From contig NC_090942.1 in assembly GCF_040807025.1 (NCBI RefSeq), positions 178,440,247 to 178,504,246 on the forward strand: a stretch of 64,000 nucleotides of DNA, read 5' to 3'. A program made the position numbers and the translations under genes. Source of the stretch: Struthio camelus. Taxonomy: Eukaryota > Chordata > Aves > Struthioniformes > Struthionidae. How positions within the stretch are numbered: position 1 is the first letter of the stretch; each line of letters starts with the position of its first letter. The notes under the pieces are model-generated. The model searched no databases and was not told the DNA's origin. It saw only the letters and a program-made list of their open reading frames with translations. Positions 43,601 through 58,267 of this stretch are shown one piece after another.

Positions 43601-46600
43601 CTTGTGAGCAGGTAAGGTGCCAGAATTTAGGGGGACTTACGCATGCACTGTTTGGAGAGAGAGGGAAGAACTGGCAAGGCATGCATAAATTGTTTCATAA
43701 TGATGAGGTGAGGGAAATCTGAGGATCTCAACTGGATTGAGATAGACTTTAAGCCATACTAAGATGTCCGATAATAATTTCAAGAGCTGTTAGCACATTC
43801 AGAGGTCTGTCCTGAATCAGCAATATCCACTTCATTTTTTTATATAAACTAACTAGAGAAGTAGAAATAAATACTCCACTTGCAAAATCAGTAGTCATCT
43901 GCACTTCTAGTTGCTCATTAGAATCCATCTCCTCAAGGGAAGAAATGATTCTGGTCTTAACTTTCTGTTTTTCCTAAGACAGCCAGTAGGATCCTTTTTT
44001 TCCTCAGGAAAGTCATTTTTCTCATTCTGACTTTCCACTGAAAACAAGATTGCACTAGCCACAAGGTACCATCTTAGCTCATGACAGGCTTTCAGAACAT
44101 ACATACATAATATAGCACCACCACAGTGAGGAATGTAGCAGGGTAACTTTCTGTTAAAGTGAATGTGGAAAATGATAACATGATAGTCTACTGCTGTGTA
44201 CCTTTATCGTTGGTATTTCAGGATTAGCTTACATAAGTGTTCCTTTTTCTACTGCAAGGGGAAGCCTGGTTGCCATTTTTCATTTCACTTTACCAAAAAT
44301 ACTGTGATAAACCCTATAGAGAAAAGGATATTCTTCCTGAAATAACCAATAGCACTTCCTCATTAATTCAGCCTGGCGTTCTAGATAAAAAAAAAAACCC
44401 ACTGCATCCTGACTTCTTTCCCCTCTAAACAATTTATTAGCCACGTAGTTCCACCCTTCTCTTGCAGTGTGCACAGTCTTACGATCAGGAAAATATCTGC
44501 ATTTGCTCTTGGACCAGGCTTTATTGTGAAACACGTACAGAAAATTTGTTTGAATTTCCCAATCCCCCTGTATACCCTAGGACAGTTGAGTAAAAGCTTC
44601 TTGTTCCCAGCAGAATCTGTCAGGAGTTCTTTGCCATGCTGTCGGGAGTGAAGAGTTTATTTTCTCTTGACCAGCTTGCCTTTTTTTGTTGCTGGAATTT
44701 GCACAACATGTCAGATAGAAACCTCCTGAACATAGTGACTCCCGTATCAGAGAACTGAATTTGATAATTTTTGAGAATATAAAGATATAAACCTTGCAAA
44801 ACAACCAATTCTTCTCTACTAGAGGTCAAAGGAGACTCACTAATGCAAAGCTGAATAAAGACAAATATAAAACAAGTATTATATGCCAGCTTCTCTTTTA
44901 CCCAGTTAAAAATAAGGCAAAACTTTCAAAGCTGTGTTTGAAAGATTAGTAAAAGCACCTAGGTGCGGTTGTACTTGTGGTTTGTTTTTATCCTTTAGCT
45001 AAACATATTTTTCTTTCAATGTAAGTTAGAGTAGCAGTGAAGGTTTACGACAACTAAATGAAGGCATGTAAACTTACCCACAAGTAGCCTCTGAAAAAAA
45101 TCATTGCAGCAACAGGTAAATATTCTACCATGTCTGTATTTTCTGTGCTTTGACTTGAGTCAGTCTGCACTATATACAGCCTAATTACAAATTAATTATA
45201 TAAATCTGTCTATGCAAATATCTGCTCAAGTATTTTCCCTTGCAAGTTTAACTTGAGCATATGTGTATACACTTGTATGCATCAGTCTGATTTGCTGTTT
45301 ATCAAGGCCAGTGCTGACTTGGCAGAACAGATGCTTCAAGATGGAAACTTCAACTGCTCATTACTTGAATTCTTGGATTAAGAATCATCAACATATCTGG
45401 AGGAAACACGACATGTTACTCAGTAGCTGAACCAAATCTTTACGCAGATTTTAAGAAGTCTTAATAACTTTAAATAATAGCCTCCTGTTTCTTGATTTCA
45501 GGTATATATCAAATATTTTCAGCCCATCTGAGAAAAGGAAGTACATAAAAATCTTGTATTGTTTCCAGTCCAATTTTTTGACCTTGACAGTTTTAACATA
45601 TGTAATATATGAACTTCAGACTGTTTATTACAATAGGCCTTTCTGAGAACAACAGGTCACTGACTCACCTTTAAGACACAAGTGTCTCCTGTATTTTCAT
45701 CAGTTGTCATACAGCTTCTCAGCTCTGACTCGTTAGATAGTATGATCAGAAACTACAATAGCATGCTCTTTAAGCATGTCATTTAATAATGCATATACTA
45801 TTAGAGCAGATGGAGATCTGTACACTGTGTAATTTCACAAGATAAATTAAAATGCATAGTTCGAAAGTTACATCTATGATTTCTGGAAAAGTGGTTTGTC
45901 TGTCACATAGAATTTTGGTGGAAATTACTCTCACTCTTTTTCTTACCTCACCTGTGGAACACTGAAGCTACCTGTTTTGTGGACTCAAATGCCGTTGGCA
46001 ACGTTTGTTAGCAGTGGGTGGTCGTGCACTGGTGTTTAACTGCTAGAATATATGAGACAAAATCACATTCTTTACTATTAAAGAAAGCATTTTTGGCTTC
46101 AAAGTGTTTATGCTGAAAAATTTGTTAACAAATGCTAATGTAAAATCGGCATACCTGCATATTTTGGCTGAAGTCTTCTGATTAGAGAAATAACTTAGAA
46201 TTGTTTGGGTTTTGCGGAATGCTGGTCCACCATGTGGGAGATGGAGCCCTTTACATACTTTAATACAGCAGAGGAATGGTCTTGCTAAACACTTGTTTAA
46301 GAATCTCTTAGCATAATAAGGTAAGGCAATGAATACTCACTTGGAATTAAATTCTGATGTTGAGAATAATAACAATTAAGGGATGTGGTCAGAAAAAGTC
46401 CTTCACTACCTATGCTGTGTTCCTTCAACTAGGGAATGAAAGGATCAGCCCCATAATCCACTGACTCCAATGTGCTGAAAGACGATCCTGGGGACTTCTG
46501 AGCGTAGTATCTACACAGTACAATGTGCTGCTTACTATGAGCTGCACTTACAAGGAGCGCTGCAGGGACTCTAACTGACCACTTTCGCTATACAGAGAAG

Positions 46601-47199
46601 CTAATGACCCTGTGTGCCTACGTTCCCAGTGATAACTGAACTAGCTTAATCAGAGCTAGAGCAGGAATCTACATTTCAGTGTGTCATGTAGCTACACCCT
46701 TAGTGATAAAGGAGGAGAGCTTATGCTACCAGAACTAATGTCTTCAGAATCTCTAAAATTAGGTGGTGATCTCTTAACTCAAACACTCGTGCATCCAACA
46801 TAGAAGAATGCTGCATTAGACAAGTTCATAATAGTCAGATCTGAAAACTGATGAAAAAAATACAAACTTTTGTTGAACATCACAAAAATGATTATTTAAT
46901 CATAGTGGTTGTAATCAACAGAAAATAATAAAATAGAAAAATATTGACTTGGTGATTTTTTAAAAAGAGCAATTTTACAAAGCCAAAAGAAAAAGTAGGC
47001 TAAAACAGTGGTCAGTGAATAACTAGGTTGAGTCTAAGTGTACTGAGGATGGGCTGCAAAGTCTGCAATCTCACAGACCAGAAAGCCTGGGCTAGTTAAA
47101 ACATCCCTTTCCAAAAGAACCACCTCTTCACTTCAGCCTGTTTAGAGGGGATTTTGTTAGGCGGTTATACGATAGATAAAACAGAAGAAAAACTGGTGA
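40691..47199. other. Intergenic DNA upstream of KLF5
   Basis: AT-rich sequence starting sharply at the CpG island edge. No gene or repeat family is recognised except the AT-rich block at 42978-43082. Distal KLF5 enhancers could lie here but nothing in the sequence proves one. Confidence 0.6.
42978..43082. repeat. AT-rich degenerate repeat (ATATAT/GATATA units)
   Basis: About 100 bases of TATA-like units, with short internal inverted repeats such as CATATATATGTG. Simple low-complexity DNA. Confidence 0.85.
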
Positions 47200-48120
47200 C
47201 AATGATTATAACCTTGACAGTAGTGATTATGGAAAAATAATATGGAGGAAAAAAGATACTAAGAAGTCAATGACCTGCATAGAAAATAACAGCTAAAAAG
47301 ACTCTTTAAAATGTACTAGGAATTCTAACAACTGTCTGTTGCTAGATAAAAGAGCTAGAACTGTTGATAAGCACGCAGAAAAGATAAGGCTAAATATTCC
47401 TGTGGTATATTTGGGAAAGAGTAGGTAATATATTTGTATCAAGTCATAATGGCAAAATATTTTCCATTTCAACAGTAATTCAAGAGTATATTAAAACAGC
47501 TAATATTAATGTTCTTAGATCAATATGTCTGGATAACTTCACACCAAGAATTTTAAAAGAGCTGCTCAGTGAGCTTTCAGGATTAATACTCAGTAATTAT
47601 TAGAACAGTAGACATGTTCCAGAAGACAGTAAGAAAGCTAGAGTGGGACCAATATTTAAAACAAAATGTAAATGAACTGATACAGGTAATTATAAGTTTG
47701 CATTATGACATTAAATCTGAGTAGCTTAATGATTATAGTCAACACAGGGATTTATTAATATAGGAGGATAATATAATTCATGCCAGGGAGTATATGCTTT
47801 GACAAGACCTTGTCAAAATAGCTTTGAATAAATTTTGTCACAAAAGATAACAGTGTTTATGCAGCACATTACTGTTACCACTTGATTCAGCTCAACATTT
47901 TTGACTAAAAGACAAGCCTCAACTATTTTCAAATAGAACATTGCCAGCTTGGTGTATTTCTAATAAGGTCTTATGGGGATAGGCTCTTAATAACAAAGCT
48001 ATTTACTTTTTTAAAGGTGTAGAAGAAAACATAATTGTAACAGAGAATTTGTTTGAGAGATTAAAAGTTGAGGAGAAACAGATAATGAAGGCAGGAAATC
48101 TACGTGCTGAAACATAGAAC
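47200..48120 (+). mobile_element. Ancient CR1/L3-like LINE fossil (reverse transcriptase region)
   Basis: This stretch follows, at low identity, the reverse transcriptase coding region of reptile-type CR1 elements. A part beginning near TATTTGGGAAAGAGTAGG (47407) continues through ..CCAAGAATTTTAAAAGAGCTG.. (47544), ..GTTCCAGAAGACAGTAAGAA.. and ..CCAATATTTAAAAC.. to ..GGTCTTATGGGGAT.. and ..GAAGAAAACATAA... Translated in pieces, the plus strand gives TPRILKELLSEL and VPEDSKKARVGPIF, typical of the RT, with many stops and gaps. The ends are uncertain by 100-200 bases. It is too decayed to be functional. Confidence 0.75.
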
Positions 48121-49311
48121 CCTAGATTCCTTGATATGTTGGGTGCCTGTAAGCAGTACCTATTCCAATATAGATGTGAGGACATACCTTTTTAAAAAAA
48201 GACTGTATGCACAGGATATGGGCAGTATTTTGCAAAACAGAGATCACAAAAAGGACCTGAGGTTCCTGACGGCTAATTAGCTCAACGTGACTTCCTTAGG
48301 TGGCCGAGAAGGATATAAATCTTAGATGCCTACAGGTGAAACTCATGTAATTATAGAGGTGTTATACTCTGACTGGCACTGATGGGAGTGTTTTCCTGAA
48401 ATGCTGAATCTTTTGTATATCCACAGTTTAAGAACGGATTTCATCCACTCTCTCACACTTACTTAGACATTGAGCTTGCACCTACTTTTAAGCATGTAGT
48501 GAAAGTCTTCTGAAGATGCATGCCTGAACCCTGTGTATAATCAGTGGAAAGGGGCAGGCATCCAGATATAGGCAGATACTAATTCCCTCCAAAAGCCTTA
48601 ATTCTCTATTGATCTTGCAGTAAATGTAGGTGCTCATTTTAGGAATGCAGTTTTTACTCTTTCCTATTTACAGCCCCATTTTTTTTTTTAATTAACGATA
48701 CAAAAGCTTGTATAATTAAACTTACTGCCAATAGGCTTACTTTTCTTAGTTGCCTCTTGAGGACTCCTAGTAGTTCATAAGTACACGCTCACAGACTGAT
48801 AGCTGCTGGTTTAGAAGGGTCTTTTCAATAGACACAACTTATATGCAATATAGATGCTTACATGGAGCAAAAACTATAGGAATCGATTGTTTGAGTTATC
48901 AGATAATGATGTACCAAGGCTGGAAGTTGAATGGCTAGAGCTAAACCTAGACAATTTCAATCCCGATCAGCTGTTCTAAAGTGAGTTTGCTCAAGTATCA
49001 CTGTTTATATTCTGATGGGGAGGAAATAATCATCTATTTTAGCTAGGATTTGAGAACCATTCTCAAGTAGCTTAGGGATCACTAATGGCCCGCACACAAC
49101 AGCTTAGGAATTCCTGATTTAGAAATAAACTGATAATGTGTTTTTGTTGCTTTATTTTTGCTGTTGTGCAGCCCAATTCCGTGATCTACTCAGGGGAGCC
49201 ATTCCCAACTCAAAGGAGCACAAAGAACTAGGTAGCACCTCTTGTCCATTTAACAGGATGCCCCAAGGAGAAAAATAACAGTTGGAAGGAACCAGGCCTT
49301 TTGTTCTCAGG

Positions 49312-49367
<56 letters not shown>

Positions 49368-52300
49368 TTTCAGTCAGTCAGAGGATATCAGAATTACGAC
49401 AGGGTTTTCTCTTGCTTAATGATAAGGGTAGTAACTCAGATGACCATTACATTTTTTTCAACATATCCTGTAGCTTGATTGACCGTTTTTAGAAAAGAGG
49501 AAGTTTAGGAACCAGCAAGTTATTTCCAAAAGTATCAATAGCAAGTACTGATTTTCCATGCATCTGCCTCAAGACTGAGATCTTTGAACTCTATTGAGGA
49601 CACATTAAACATCTTTTTCAACAATGGGCTGAACAACTGGATGTCACTTATCAGGAAAAATAGCAGCACAGATTACAAAAACCTACCTCATACTGCAGTA
49701 GAAGGGAGAGTCAGGTGTTTGAAAGGTGTTTCCCATGAAAGCTTCTGAAGGTATACTGAATTTTTCATCCCAGTCACACCATGGAAGAGCAATGTCATTG
49801 TGTGACAAGAATGCTTAAAATCTTTATATTAGTCAAAACTCCAAAAGTCAGAGAGTGTATTTGGACTTACCACTGAAGCCAAACTCTCACCAGAACTGCT
49901 GTTGCCTTTAGTGGCCATCACAAAGTCTTAGTTGACCCATAAGAAAGTTTTGGAACCAGCTGCTCCCAAGCTCAGAGATACCAGTCCTCCACTATGAGAA
50001 ACCTAATCAGCCCTGATAAAATCTGGCTGTACAGTACAACCTGTACCCAAAAACTAGTGATGTTTCCTGTTCACTTGGGGGCTTACAGAGAACATGACTA
50101 CATTCAGTTCACTGGATGGGGGAATTTCTGTGTTTCTAATTGTGTACTGTAATGAAAAGGCACAGCTGCATCCTCCTTTATGGTTTCTGTTTGCCTCATG
50201 ATGAACTCTTCCCATCGAGGAAGCAACTGCCTTCACAGAGTTTGTCTAGTTCCATTTAGTTAGGTAAGGCACAGTCAGAAAACAACCAATTTCCCAACAC
50301 TGGAACCATCTAGAAATAAGATGATAGGGGAAACATAACAGTGATTATCAGCGATGACTCAAATTCCTATTCACAATAGGACTTTAGAACGACATACATG
50401 TATCCAAATGCACACACACAGAAATATTCTTCTTCACAAATAAGCAACATCAGTGATAAGTCCATTAAAAAAAAAGTCAAATCAAATGTTATACAAAGTG
50501 AAATCTCTAGTGATGTAGGATAGAGATCTCAGCTTAGCTTAGCTAACTATATTATTCTCATAAGCTGAAGATGCATTCAATTTCACATTTCTTTAGAAAG
50601 CTTTTATTTCAGTTCTCGGACATAGGATAAATAGTATATTATGTTAAATAATATGCATCACAGGTATAATTTATGCAGCTAATGTTGCTTTTTTCATAGT
50701 TTTCTGCCTTTCTCAAAAATATTTAGAACCTGATGCAGAGAAGTAAGTAATTTTTAATGAGAAAATCATCAAACACTTTGTTAAGATATTGGCACTTGAA
50801 ACTTCAAGTATTATTCAGACTACTTTCTACAAATAATTTTGGGAAAACATAGTAACACAATATTAAGTAAAATATTTAATCCAGCTTTATTATAAACTTA
50901 TTTTAAAATTATTTATTTATTCAGTTATATTTAAATATATTTATTTTCCAAAAATAGATTTAAATTGCAGTCATCTATGTTACAACCAGCATAGCTGGAG
51001 TTTCCACTTGTAATATATTACTCACTTTTTAAAAGTTCACTTTTTCATCATTTATTTCTTCCTGAAAACGTATTTTGTTGTAGTACTAAAAAAGAAAAAA
51101 ATAAAAAGAAGAAAGGTTTGCTCTGAGAACAAGGGACCAAATGAAAAAGCTTTCTCCATTTTAGTGATATTTTATTAACGATTTTTTTTAATAGGAGCTG
51201 CTCTAGATCAAAATGTTCATGTTAGAATGTTCACATTTGGCCCATAACTGTTATTGTTGGTGGATGACTACATTAAGGTTTGGTCTAGGTCTATCGTGCT
51301 ATAGTATGGAAAACTGCAGTTCATGAAGGTATAGTGCATTTCAAATAGTGTTTACCCGACTGGTTCATAACATGCTCAGTTAAGCTATAGAGCCAGCTTA
51401 TGCATAAACATATAAATAATGTGGCAAGCTGGATAAGGCAAGACTTTAACCACATGTCTCAATCACTGTGCTACTTAAAATATATAAATAAGATAAAGCA
51501 GAGGAGTAGTTGATTCCATCTTTTAATGTAACAAGGCTTCTTTCTCTCTAGATTGCGTATTGATAACTTGATAGAGTAACAAAATACAAAGCTTTTTTTA
51601 GTGATTAGAAAACCTTGCTTCTGTGCAATTAAGGGTAAGGCCTAATGATTTATAAATGTAGCACACAGGATGAGGTACAAAGTGCCATAAGATACTACAC
51701 AGTCATCCTGTAAAAAAAAAAATCTGCTATTTAATTGCACAGGAGAAACAAACCAATAATAAAGTGCATATATTGCCGGGAACAGGATCAAAAACACACC
51801 TTGTACTATTATTTGTTTTATTGTCAAGTGCTTTACCATGCACTGTTACAATTTTCCAAACTCTAGATTTTGTATTCAGATGTGGATTTACTGGAAAAGG
51901 GAAGAAGGAAAAGTGGAAGGGATAAAGAGGATGGAAACCTTTTCCTTCCGCTTCAGGTTAGCATTGCCAGTTCACATGAACACAGCAGGTTGCAATTACA
52001 CAAACGGTCTTTCATTAATACACATCTGCATCCATCCCTGTTATTTTAAATCTTATATTAAAACAATTATGTGAACATAGGGAAAATCACCTGTGAGATA
52101 ATTATTAATCACAGCAGGGTTACACCTTTGGTGAGCTTGGTCCACAGTGTTCTATCAGCAGAAGCATTTTGCAATGATCCATTGCAGCACTTCCAATCCA
52201 GGTGACGTTATTTATAGTACGAAACAGCGGCAATAGGCTTTCCTGGTATCTAATTTAAGAAGGTCAAAAAAAGCTCTGTGTTCTTCAACCCAAGGACATT

Positions 52301-55300
52301 GTGGTACCATTAACCTAGTCTCATGTCAGTGTTTCTTACAAAAATATTGCACTAAAAGGTTGTATGATGCAATGCCTGCTTCCCTCTACTTTGAATGCAG
52401 AAGGAGTAATAATATTGCTAATGGAAAGCTAAGTAATCATCACAATGGCCAAAGAAGTTGCCTATTCACACTGAGTTACGCAACTAAAGGAATTCCCCTC
52501 TACAAATATTTTTTAACATTTCTGCATTATATTTTTAAATATCCATTCTTTCTCAGTTGCTATGGACCCACAAGCCACTGAATTAGATTGAATCTACTCT
52601 GACTGGCAACCTAAACATGAAAAGTGCTAAGCTTTGCAAGAATTGAGTGTTGAAGTAGTCATGATATCCACACTTTCTAGGATGTGTTCAAGGTTCCTTA
52701 TATACTTCATAAAGTTAGGTGCCTAAGAATGGGATAAATAAAAAACTAGCAAACCAGTATTTTTAAAGTAGACAGCAGGAAATGAAGAAGAGAGAGATGT
52801 ATATAAAATTCAGTACCCTGTCAGTACTTAGGGCTTCATATAGCCTGTAGGAGGTACCTTGGCCTAACAGACTGAAAACTAAATTTTGCCTTAGCTGTTT
52901 CTTTCCAAAGCTGAAGGGTCATTCTTTCGTCCAAAAGTTAACTTCTGACAACACTCAAGAGGAATGACGAGGTTCCAGGGAACTGGAAAAAAATTTCCTA
53001 CATAAGCAGTGGAGCTACTGCAGAGCACTGTGGAGCCAAGATCTTTTGTCAGTTCCTTCTGTTTAGACTGTTCCACTATGTATGCAAGTATCCCTTGTAA
53101 AGGAAGGTAGCGAACCTAAGCACCACTTATCATTTAGTGCTTAGAATAGTGATTGTAAAAAGACCTGGGTTCCAGCTTCTGGTCCAATAAATACTGAGAC
53201 ATGTTGAGGATCACACTTGTTCTTATTGCCAAACCCCATAATTAGTTTCTATTTTATACAGAATGAAATCTGTTGCTACTGTCATCTCCTTATCTACAGC
53301 CTAGTAACAGGACTTGTCATTGTCACAACTATGACAATTCTAGGTGTTCACTGAGAATGTAGGCATAGCTGTACTTCTGGTACCTCCACGCTGAGTGGAA
53401 GCAAAGCAGAGTTTTAAGAACCTTGCAGTTACATCCTTCTGTCTTCAAAAATAAAATGTGAATAATAAGAACAGAGAAAATCCCTTAAATGAAAGAATAA
53501 GTAGGAAAAGAAAATTAAAAACATAGCTGAGAAGGTGAATCAGGTATTTTTATTTCCAGAGACATGCAATGAATCTGAAAGTTTGCAAATTACAGATACT
53601 GGACATTTATATGAAAATTAGGACTATCATTCAGATCAGTAAATAAAACGCCTACTGTTGGCCGGAAGGGAGTTTGGACCTTTCTGTCATGAACCTGGCA
53701 ACTCTGGGGGACAGGACAGTGGATGAGACAAACCCATGAAGATGATGCAATGCAGTAACCTTTATATTTTTAATTAAAATCAATTTTAAGATACTTTATT
53801 TGCATTTCATTCAGAACCAAAAACAACTTAAAATTTAACATCGTTGTTCGCAGAAAAATGCTTTGTAAAAACCTGATTAAATTCCCTTAAATTTATGTTA
53901 AAAATGTATGCATCATATATATAATATTTTGCTTTACAACTACAAAACAATAGCAAATTATCATGGAAGATTATTGATGTTACAGCCAGGAACATGAGAA
54001 CTTTACATTATTTGTTCCTCTGTAATTGCAGTTTTAATGGATTGAAAATACTGTTTACTTCTTTTCAACTCATTCAACTATATCAGAATTGTTATCAATG
54101 TGTAAAACGGTTTGACAAAGGTTTCAGCCTGTACAGATTTGAAATGGCATGTCGGAATGAAGAACCGCTATATTTCATAGGATCGAGTATTCTGTTTTCA
54201 TTGACAACAGATCTTATCAGCTGATGTAGGCTTCAGACAGTCTCCATTGTGTAGGAGGGCACCCTAGCTGTGCATTAAGATTAGCTTGCAAAGATTTTAC
54301 AGAGTTGAGAAAGGAAGGTAAGCTCTCTCCTGCTTTTGGTAAACACTATTATTGTTCTCCAGCCCCTGGTGAACGGAACAAATGCAATTCTGCAAAGTTA
54401 ATTACTGCAATAATGAAGGAAACAACACAAAATGACAAGGAATGTGCTAATTCAGTAAGATTCAGTAAGACTTGAGTCATGGACATATTATTCCCTTCAC
54501 TGCTTGTTGCTACTTTCAAGCACGTAGCACTATACTCATAAACACTGAGTGGATTTTTGAGACTTACTATTTAAATCATAAGTTAATAAAATAAAGATTA
54601 ATGTGTAAGCAGAGAGGTCCTTAATCATTTTTTAAGTGTTGCCTGATTAATACCTGAGATCTGAATACAGATCTCTGAAGACATATCAAAAAGAAAGGAT
54701 TTAACAATCCTTGCAGGACTTGCAGAATGTTTACTTTCAACTATCCAAGGACAAGGACGCAATAAAGTTTTATTTACACATCAAAATTATTTAACTCCCA
54801 GGAAGGAGAGAGGTGAGAAATGGGAGGAACAGACTGCACTAAGCATTGCTTTTTTTCCTTACTTACACTTTCCACAGGCTCACAGAAAAGATGAGTGCTA
54901 TCAATTTATGTGTGAACATCTCAAACACAGCTCCAGATGACAACTTGTGAATCTGCATTTACAAGGCTCCACTGGTACTGGCAACTGTGTGCTTGACAAT
55001 CACAGGCCTGTGAAATGCAGAGTGACAAGTCTCCTGCATGTATGGCACTGCAACAGTGGTGAGGAGCATAAGAAAGTCTGGGCACAGAAATGACCATCCC
55101 TCTAGTTATGATAGAGAACTTAGTGGGAATATTTCCAACTCTTTCTTTTAGAAAGGGTCTCTTCACTTAGGGAATAATCCTGTTTAAAAGGCATATATAC
55201 ATTCTAGATGACAACTTTGTCACAGAAGTCAAGCATTACATTGCTAGGCTCTACCTAATAATGATGCACGTAGAAACATATTCTTCTAAAGATCTGAATA

Positions 55301-58267
55301 AGGAAACAAAAGAGAAAGTCTTGCATGCTGCAGTATGTATCTCTAGAATCACGATAAAAGGGAGCACTGGGAATTGCTAAGTTTCAGCTGCAACACTGAA
55401 TAATCTAAGTAATCCTTCTTCTATTTAACCAAGAAAGAAAAATGAAAAGACTTTCATTGAAATGCAGTCATAAATTCCATTCATAAGACTTTTCCTGCAA
55501 TTAAGTTACATTTACTGATCCACTACTCCTTAAAAGAAGCATTAACACAAAGACTTCGATTATTCATGGTCAAACAAAGTTGATTCTATTGCTTCAATCA
55601 AAGCCGCATTCTCTTTTACAGTGGTTATTTCTGCAGTATCTTCAAAAGGGGCACACAATCTATGAAAACATGTAAGTTTCTGAGTAAAAGCTATTTCTAT
55701 GAGTAGTCCTAACTTTTTATATTTAATACTTCTGCCAATTCTCACTTTCACAGAGATGATTTTTTTTTGCCTCCTTCATCCTTTAAATGGAAAGTTAATT
55801 AAAATTCATCATTTATTTGAATGCAGTTCCAATGTCCTGACAAAAAGGAGTCTCTCTCAAAAAAAGAAAAAAAAAGAAAAATACAGGTATTTATGGTCAG
55901 CTGAGATCTATTTACTGTTATGCAAGGCTTATCACTGAGGAAAGAAACCCCAAGGAACTCTACAAAATTACTTTTGTGTAACAAAGCTAACGCTTCTCAT
56001 TCTCTCAGCAGAGGGCTTAAAGAGTTGCAGCAGAGGTACACAGGGTCTAAACATCTGAGAAGAGTGCTAGCTACTTCTCTGAGTGCTAAGAATTTCTGCA
56101 GTATCCCCCCAACTCTTCCATAATTCCCAACTGTTGTCCATTTCCTCTGGCAACGCTGTCCCACCATGAGTTAGCACCTAGTACTGTTGCTGATTGCTGC
56201 CTAGCTTCACTCTGAAATACCCTAAGTGTAACTGCCTTTTTAAGCTATGGAAGCATGCATTTTAAAGGTCAAGAGTTCCAATCAATCCTGGGAATTTTAA
56301 GAAGGGGATAATATTTTCCAAAGACACTAGGCAAAACTTGATCTTCTAGAGGTACTTATTTCATTTTCAAAGGTCAAGAATGAATACAGATCCTCTATAT
56401 TCTTTGGTATAAGAAAATACCAGGGATACATTTCTTTGACTTAGTAAAGTTCGGCATGTGTTCCATTAAATGTAATGTTAACAGGGAGATAAATTCTTCC
56501 CTCAATAGACCTCCCCAACGAGAGTAACAAGTATGAAAGTTATGAGAGAATGGTACAGACAAACTGTTGTGTATAAATCTGTTTTCATGCAAAAAAATGT
56601 GGAACAGATTGACAACTGATTGAGGCATCTAAATCATAAATAACTACTACTTCAACAAGTAATAAATTATTTCTAGAAATTCATGCTCTCTAGTCTTCTA
56701 GCAATTGTGTTCCTACAAAGATGTTTAAGTTGATGAACGCATACCAGGAACAGAAAAATTCTATCTGATTGTCTGTGGATGTGAGAGTTTTTTTTAGTAG
56801 AGTTAGTCTTCCCTTTTGCTAGAACTACATGTCATACAAAAAGATAAGTGAAACTGAAAATACCAGTGAAAGTGGGAAGGTAGCAAATCTTATCCAAGAG
56901 ATACTGACAAATATTCAGACAACTAATATTTAAATTTACAATCGTTCCTCTTTTCTGAGGTTTCACCACTGTTTTCTACAGACTGTTTTGAAGGGAAGGA
57001 AGGCTACAAATCCCAATTACATTACATTTATTTGCATAGAAGATATTTAGAAACAACGACGCCAATGAAATTTGACCACAGGATTCGGCATACAAGCCTA
57101 AGAGAGTTTAGCTCCTTATTAAAGAAAGTAATTTCATTTTTTTGATTTTTTTCCCAGATCAAGCCATTTCCTTGTTGATTTAGAAGCTACTTTGCTTCTA
57201 GCAAAAGATGGAAATGTGAGAGAGCAATTATACTGTAAAAAGAAAAAAAAAATCCTAACCTGCTCTAAACTGACTGTCCTTCTATCTAATTCAACCCCTA
57301 TAGTTATGAAACTTAACACTTGAGTAATACCAACTTAATGTACCAAGAAATGTATTTCAGGATGGAGATTTTTCTTTCTTTCCTCTCTTTAGGTTGAAAA
57401 AGAGGAACTGGGGATGATTATGTGGGCTGGGCTCTTCAGTCACAAGTTGCTTACACGCATGACTACCCTTAGAAATATCTCTTTACCTCATTATTTTTGA
57501 CTCACAGATCATCGACACAAGACCTTCTACAATAGGGAACTGCAAAGACCATTTCATGAAGAAGAATTCTGGAATACTTCATTTGACAACTACGTCTGTG
57601 GGAAATAACATCAGTAAAAATGCTGTACAGGTAATGCAACTGAACTTTTTCATTACTTAAAGAGCAAGAAGGTTCATTAATTTTTGCTGTAGGGCATTTC
57701 ACATTTGAATAGTTATATTTAAGTGACATTCTGTCTTTCACATGAAAAGGTTAGAAGGTCTCCTCCTAGGCAATTAACTATAGCCTTAGAGTCTAATGGA
57801 GAGACATAAAAAGACACAAAAAATACAAAGTCTTCAACTGGAAAAAAATTTACACATTGAGCAGATTTGTACAAGGACTATATAGCTTAAAAGAATATAC
57901 CAACAGAATTATGCCTCTACATATGAAAAAACCTGACTTTCATTTTTCCAAATTTCAATTTGGAGCTTGTTAGCAATTTTTCAAAAAAAAAAAAACCTCT
58001 TCTGTCAGAATATATCACTTTGTCATCTAAAGAACTGCTTGCATGTCAATAACATTTCACCAGAAATCAACTTAATCTTCTGTCAGCTTTCCTAGAAAAT
58101 CAGGTTGCCTGGAGGACACAGTATTTTAAAAAGTATATTTCATTTTGGAAATTTCAAGATGTTCTTGCATATTTTATTTCCATGAACGAGTTAAAAATTT
58201 TGTGTCTACTGGATGTGGAGAAGTAAATTAATATCATTATCTGAAATGAATATATGTATAAATATTA
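48121..58267. other. Intergenic DNA between KLF5 and PIBF1
   Basis: Apart from the CAG microsatellite at 49314-49366, I see only AT-rich sequence with short A or T runs. A weak MIR-like segment (TAGTGATTGTAAAAAGACCTGGGTTCC, with the core near 53148-53175) is too short to call. No coding exon is recognised. Confidence 0.6.
49314..49366 (+). repeat. (CAG)17 trinucleotide microsatellite
   Basis: Fifty-three bases of uninterrupted CAG on the plus strand (CTG on the minus) lie in intergenic DNA between KLF5 and PIBF1. The open frames across it on both strands are created by the repeat and are not coding evidence. Confidence 0.97.

Noticed and set aside
49152-49492. Poly-Leu and poly-Ala frames across the CAG repeat
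   Set aside because: Both are produced by the triplet repeat itself, and nothing coding is seen on either side.
57900-57970. Minus-strand reading ending in GKMKV as a PIBF1 last exon
   Set aside because: Only the KMK triplet matches the mammalian tail, and the rest does not align.
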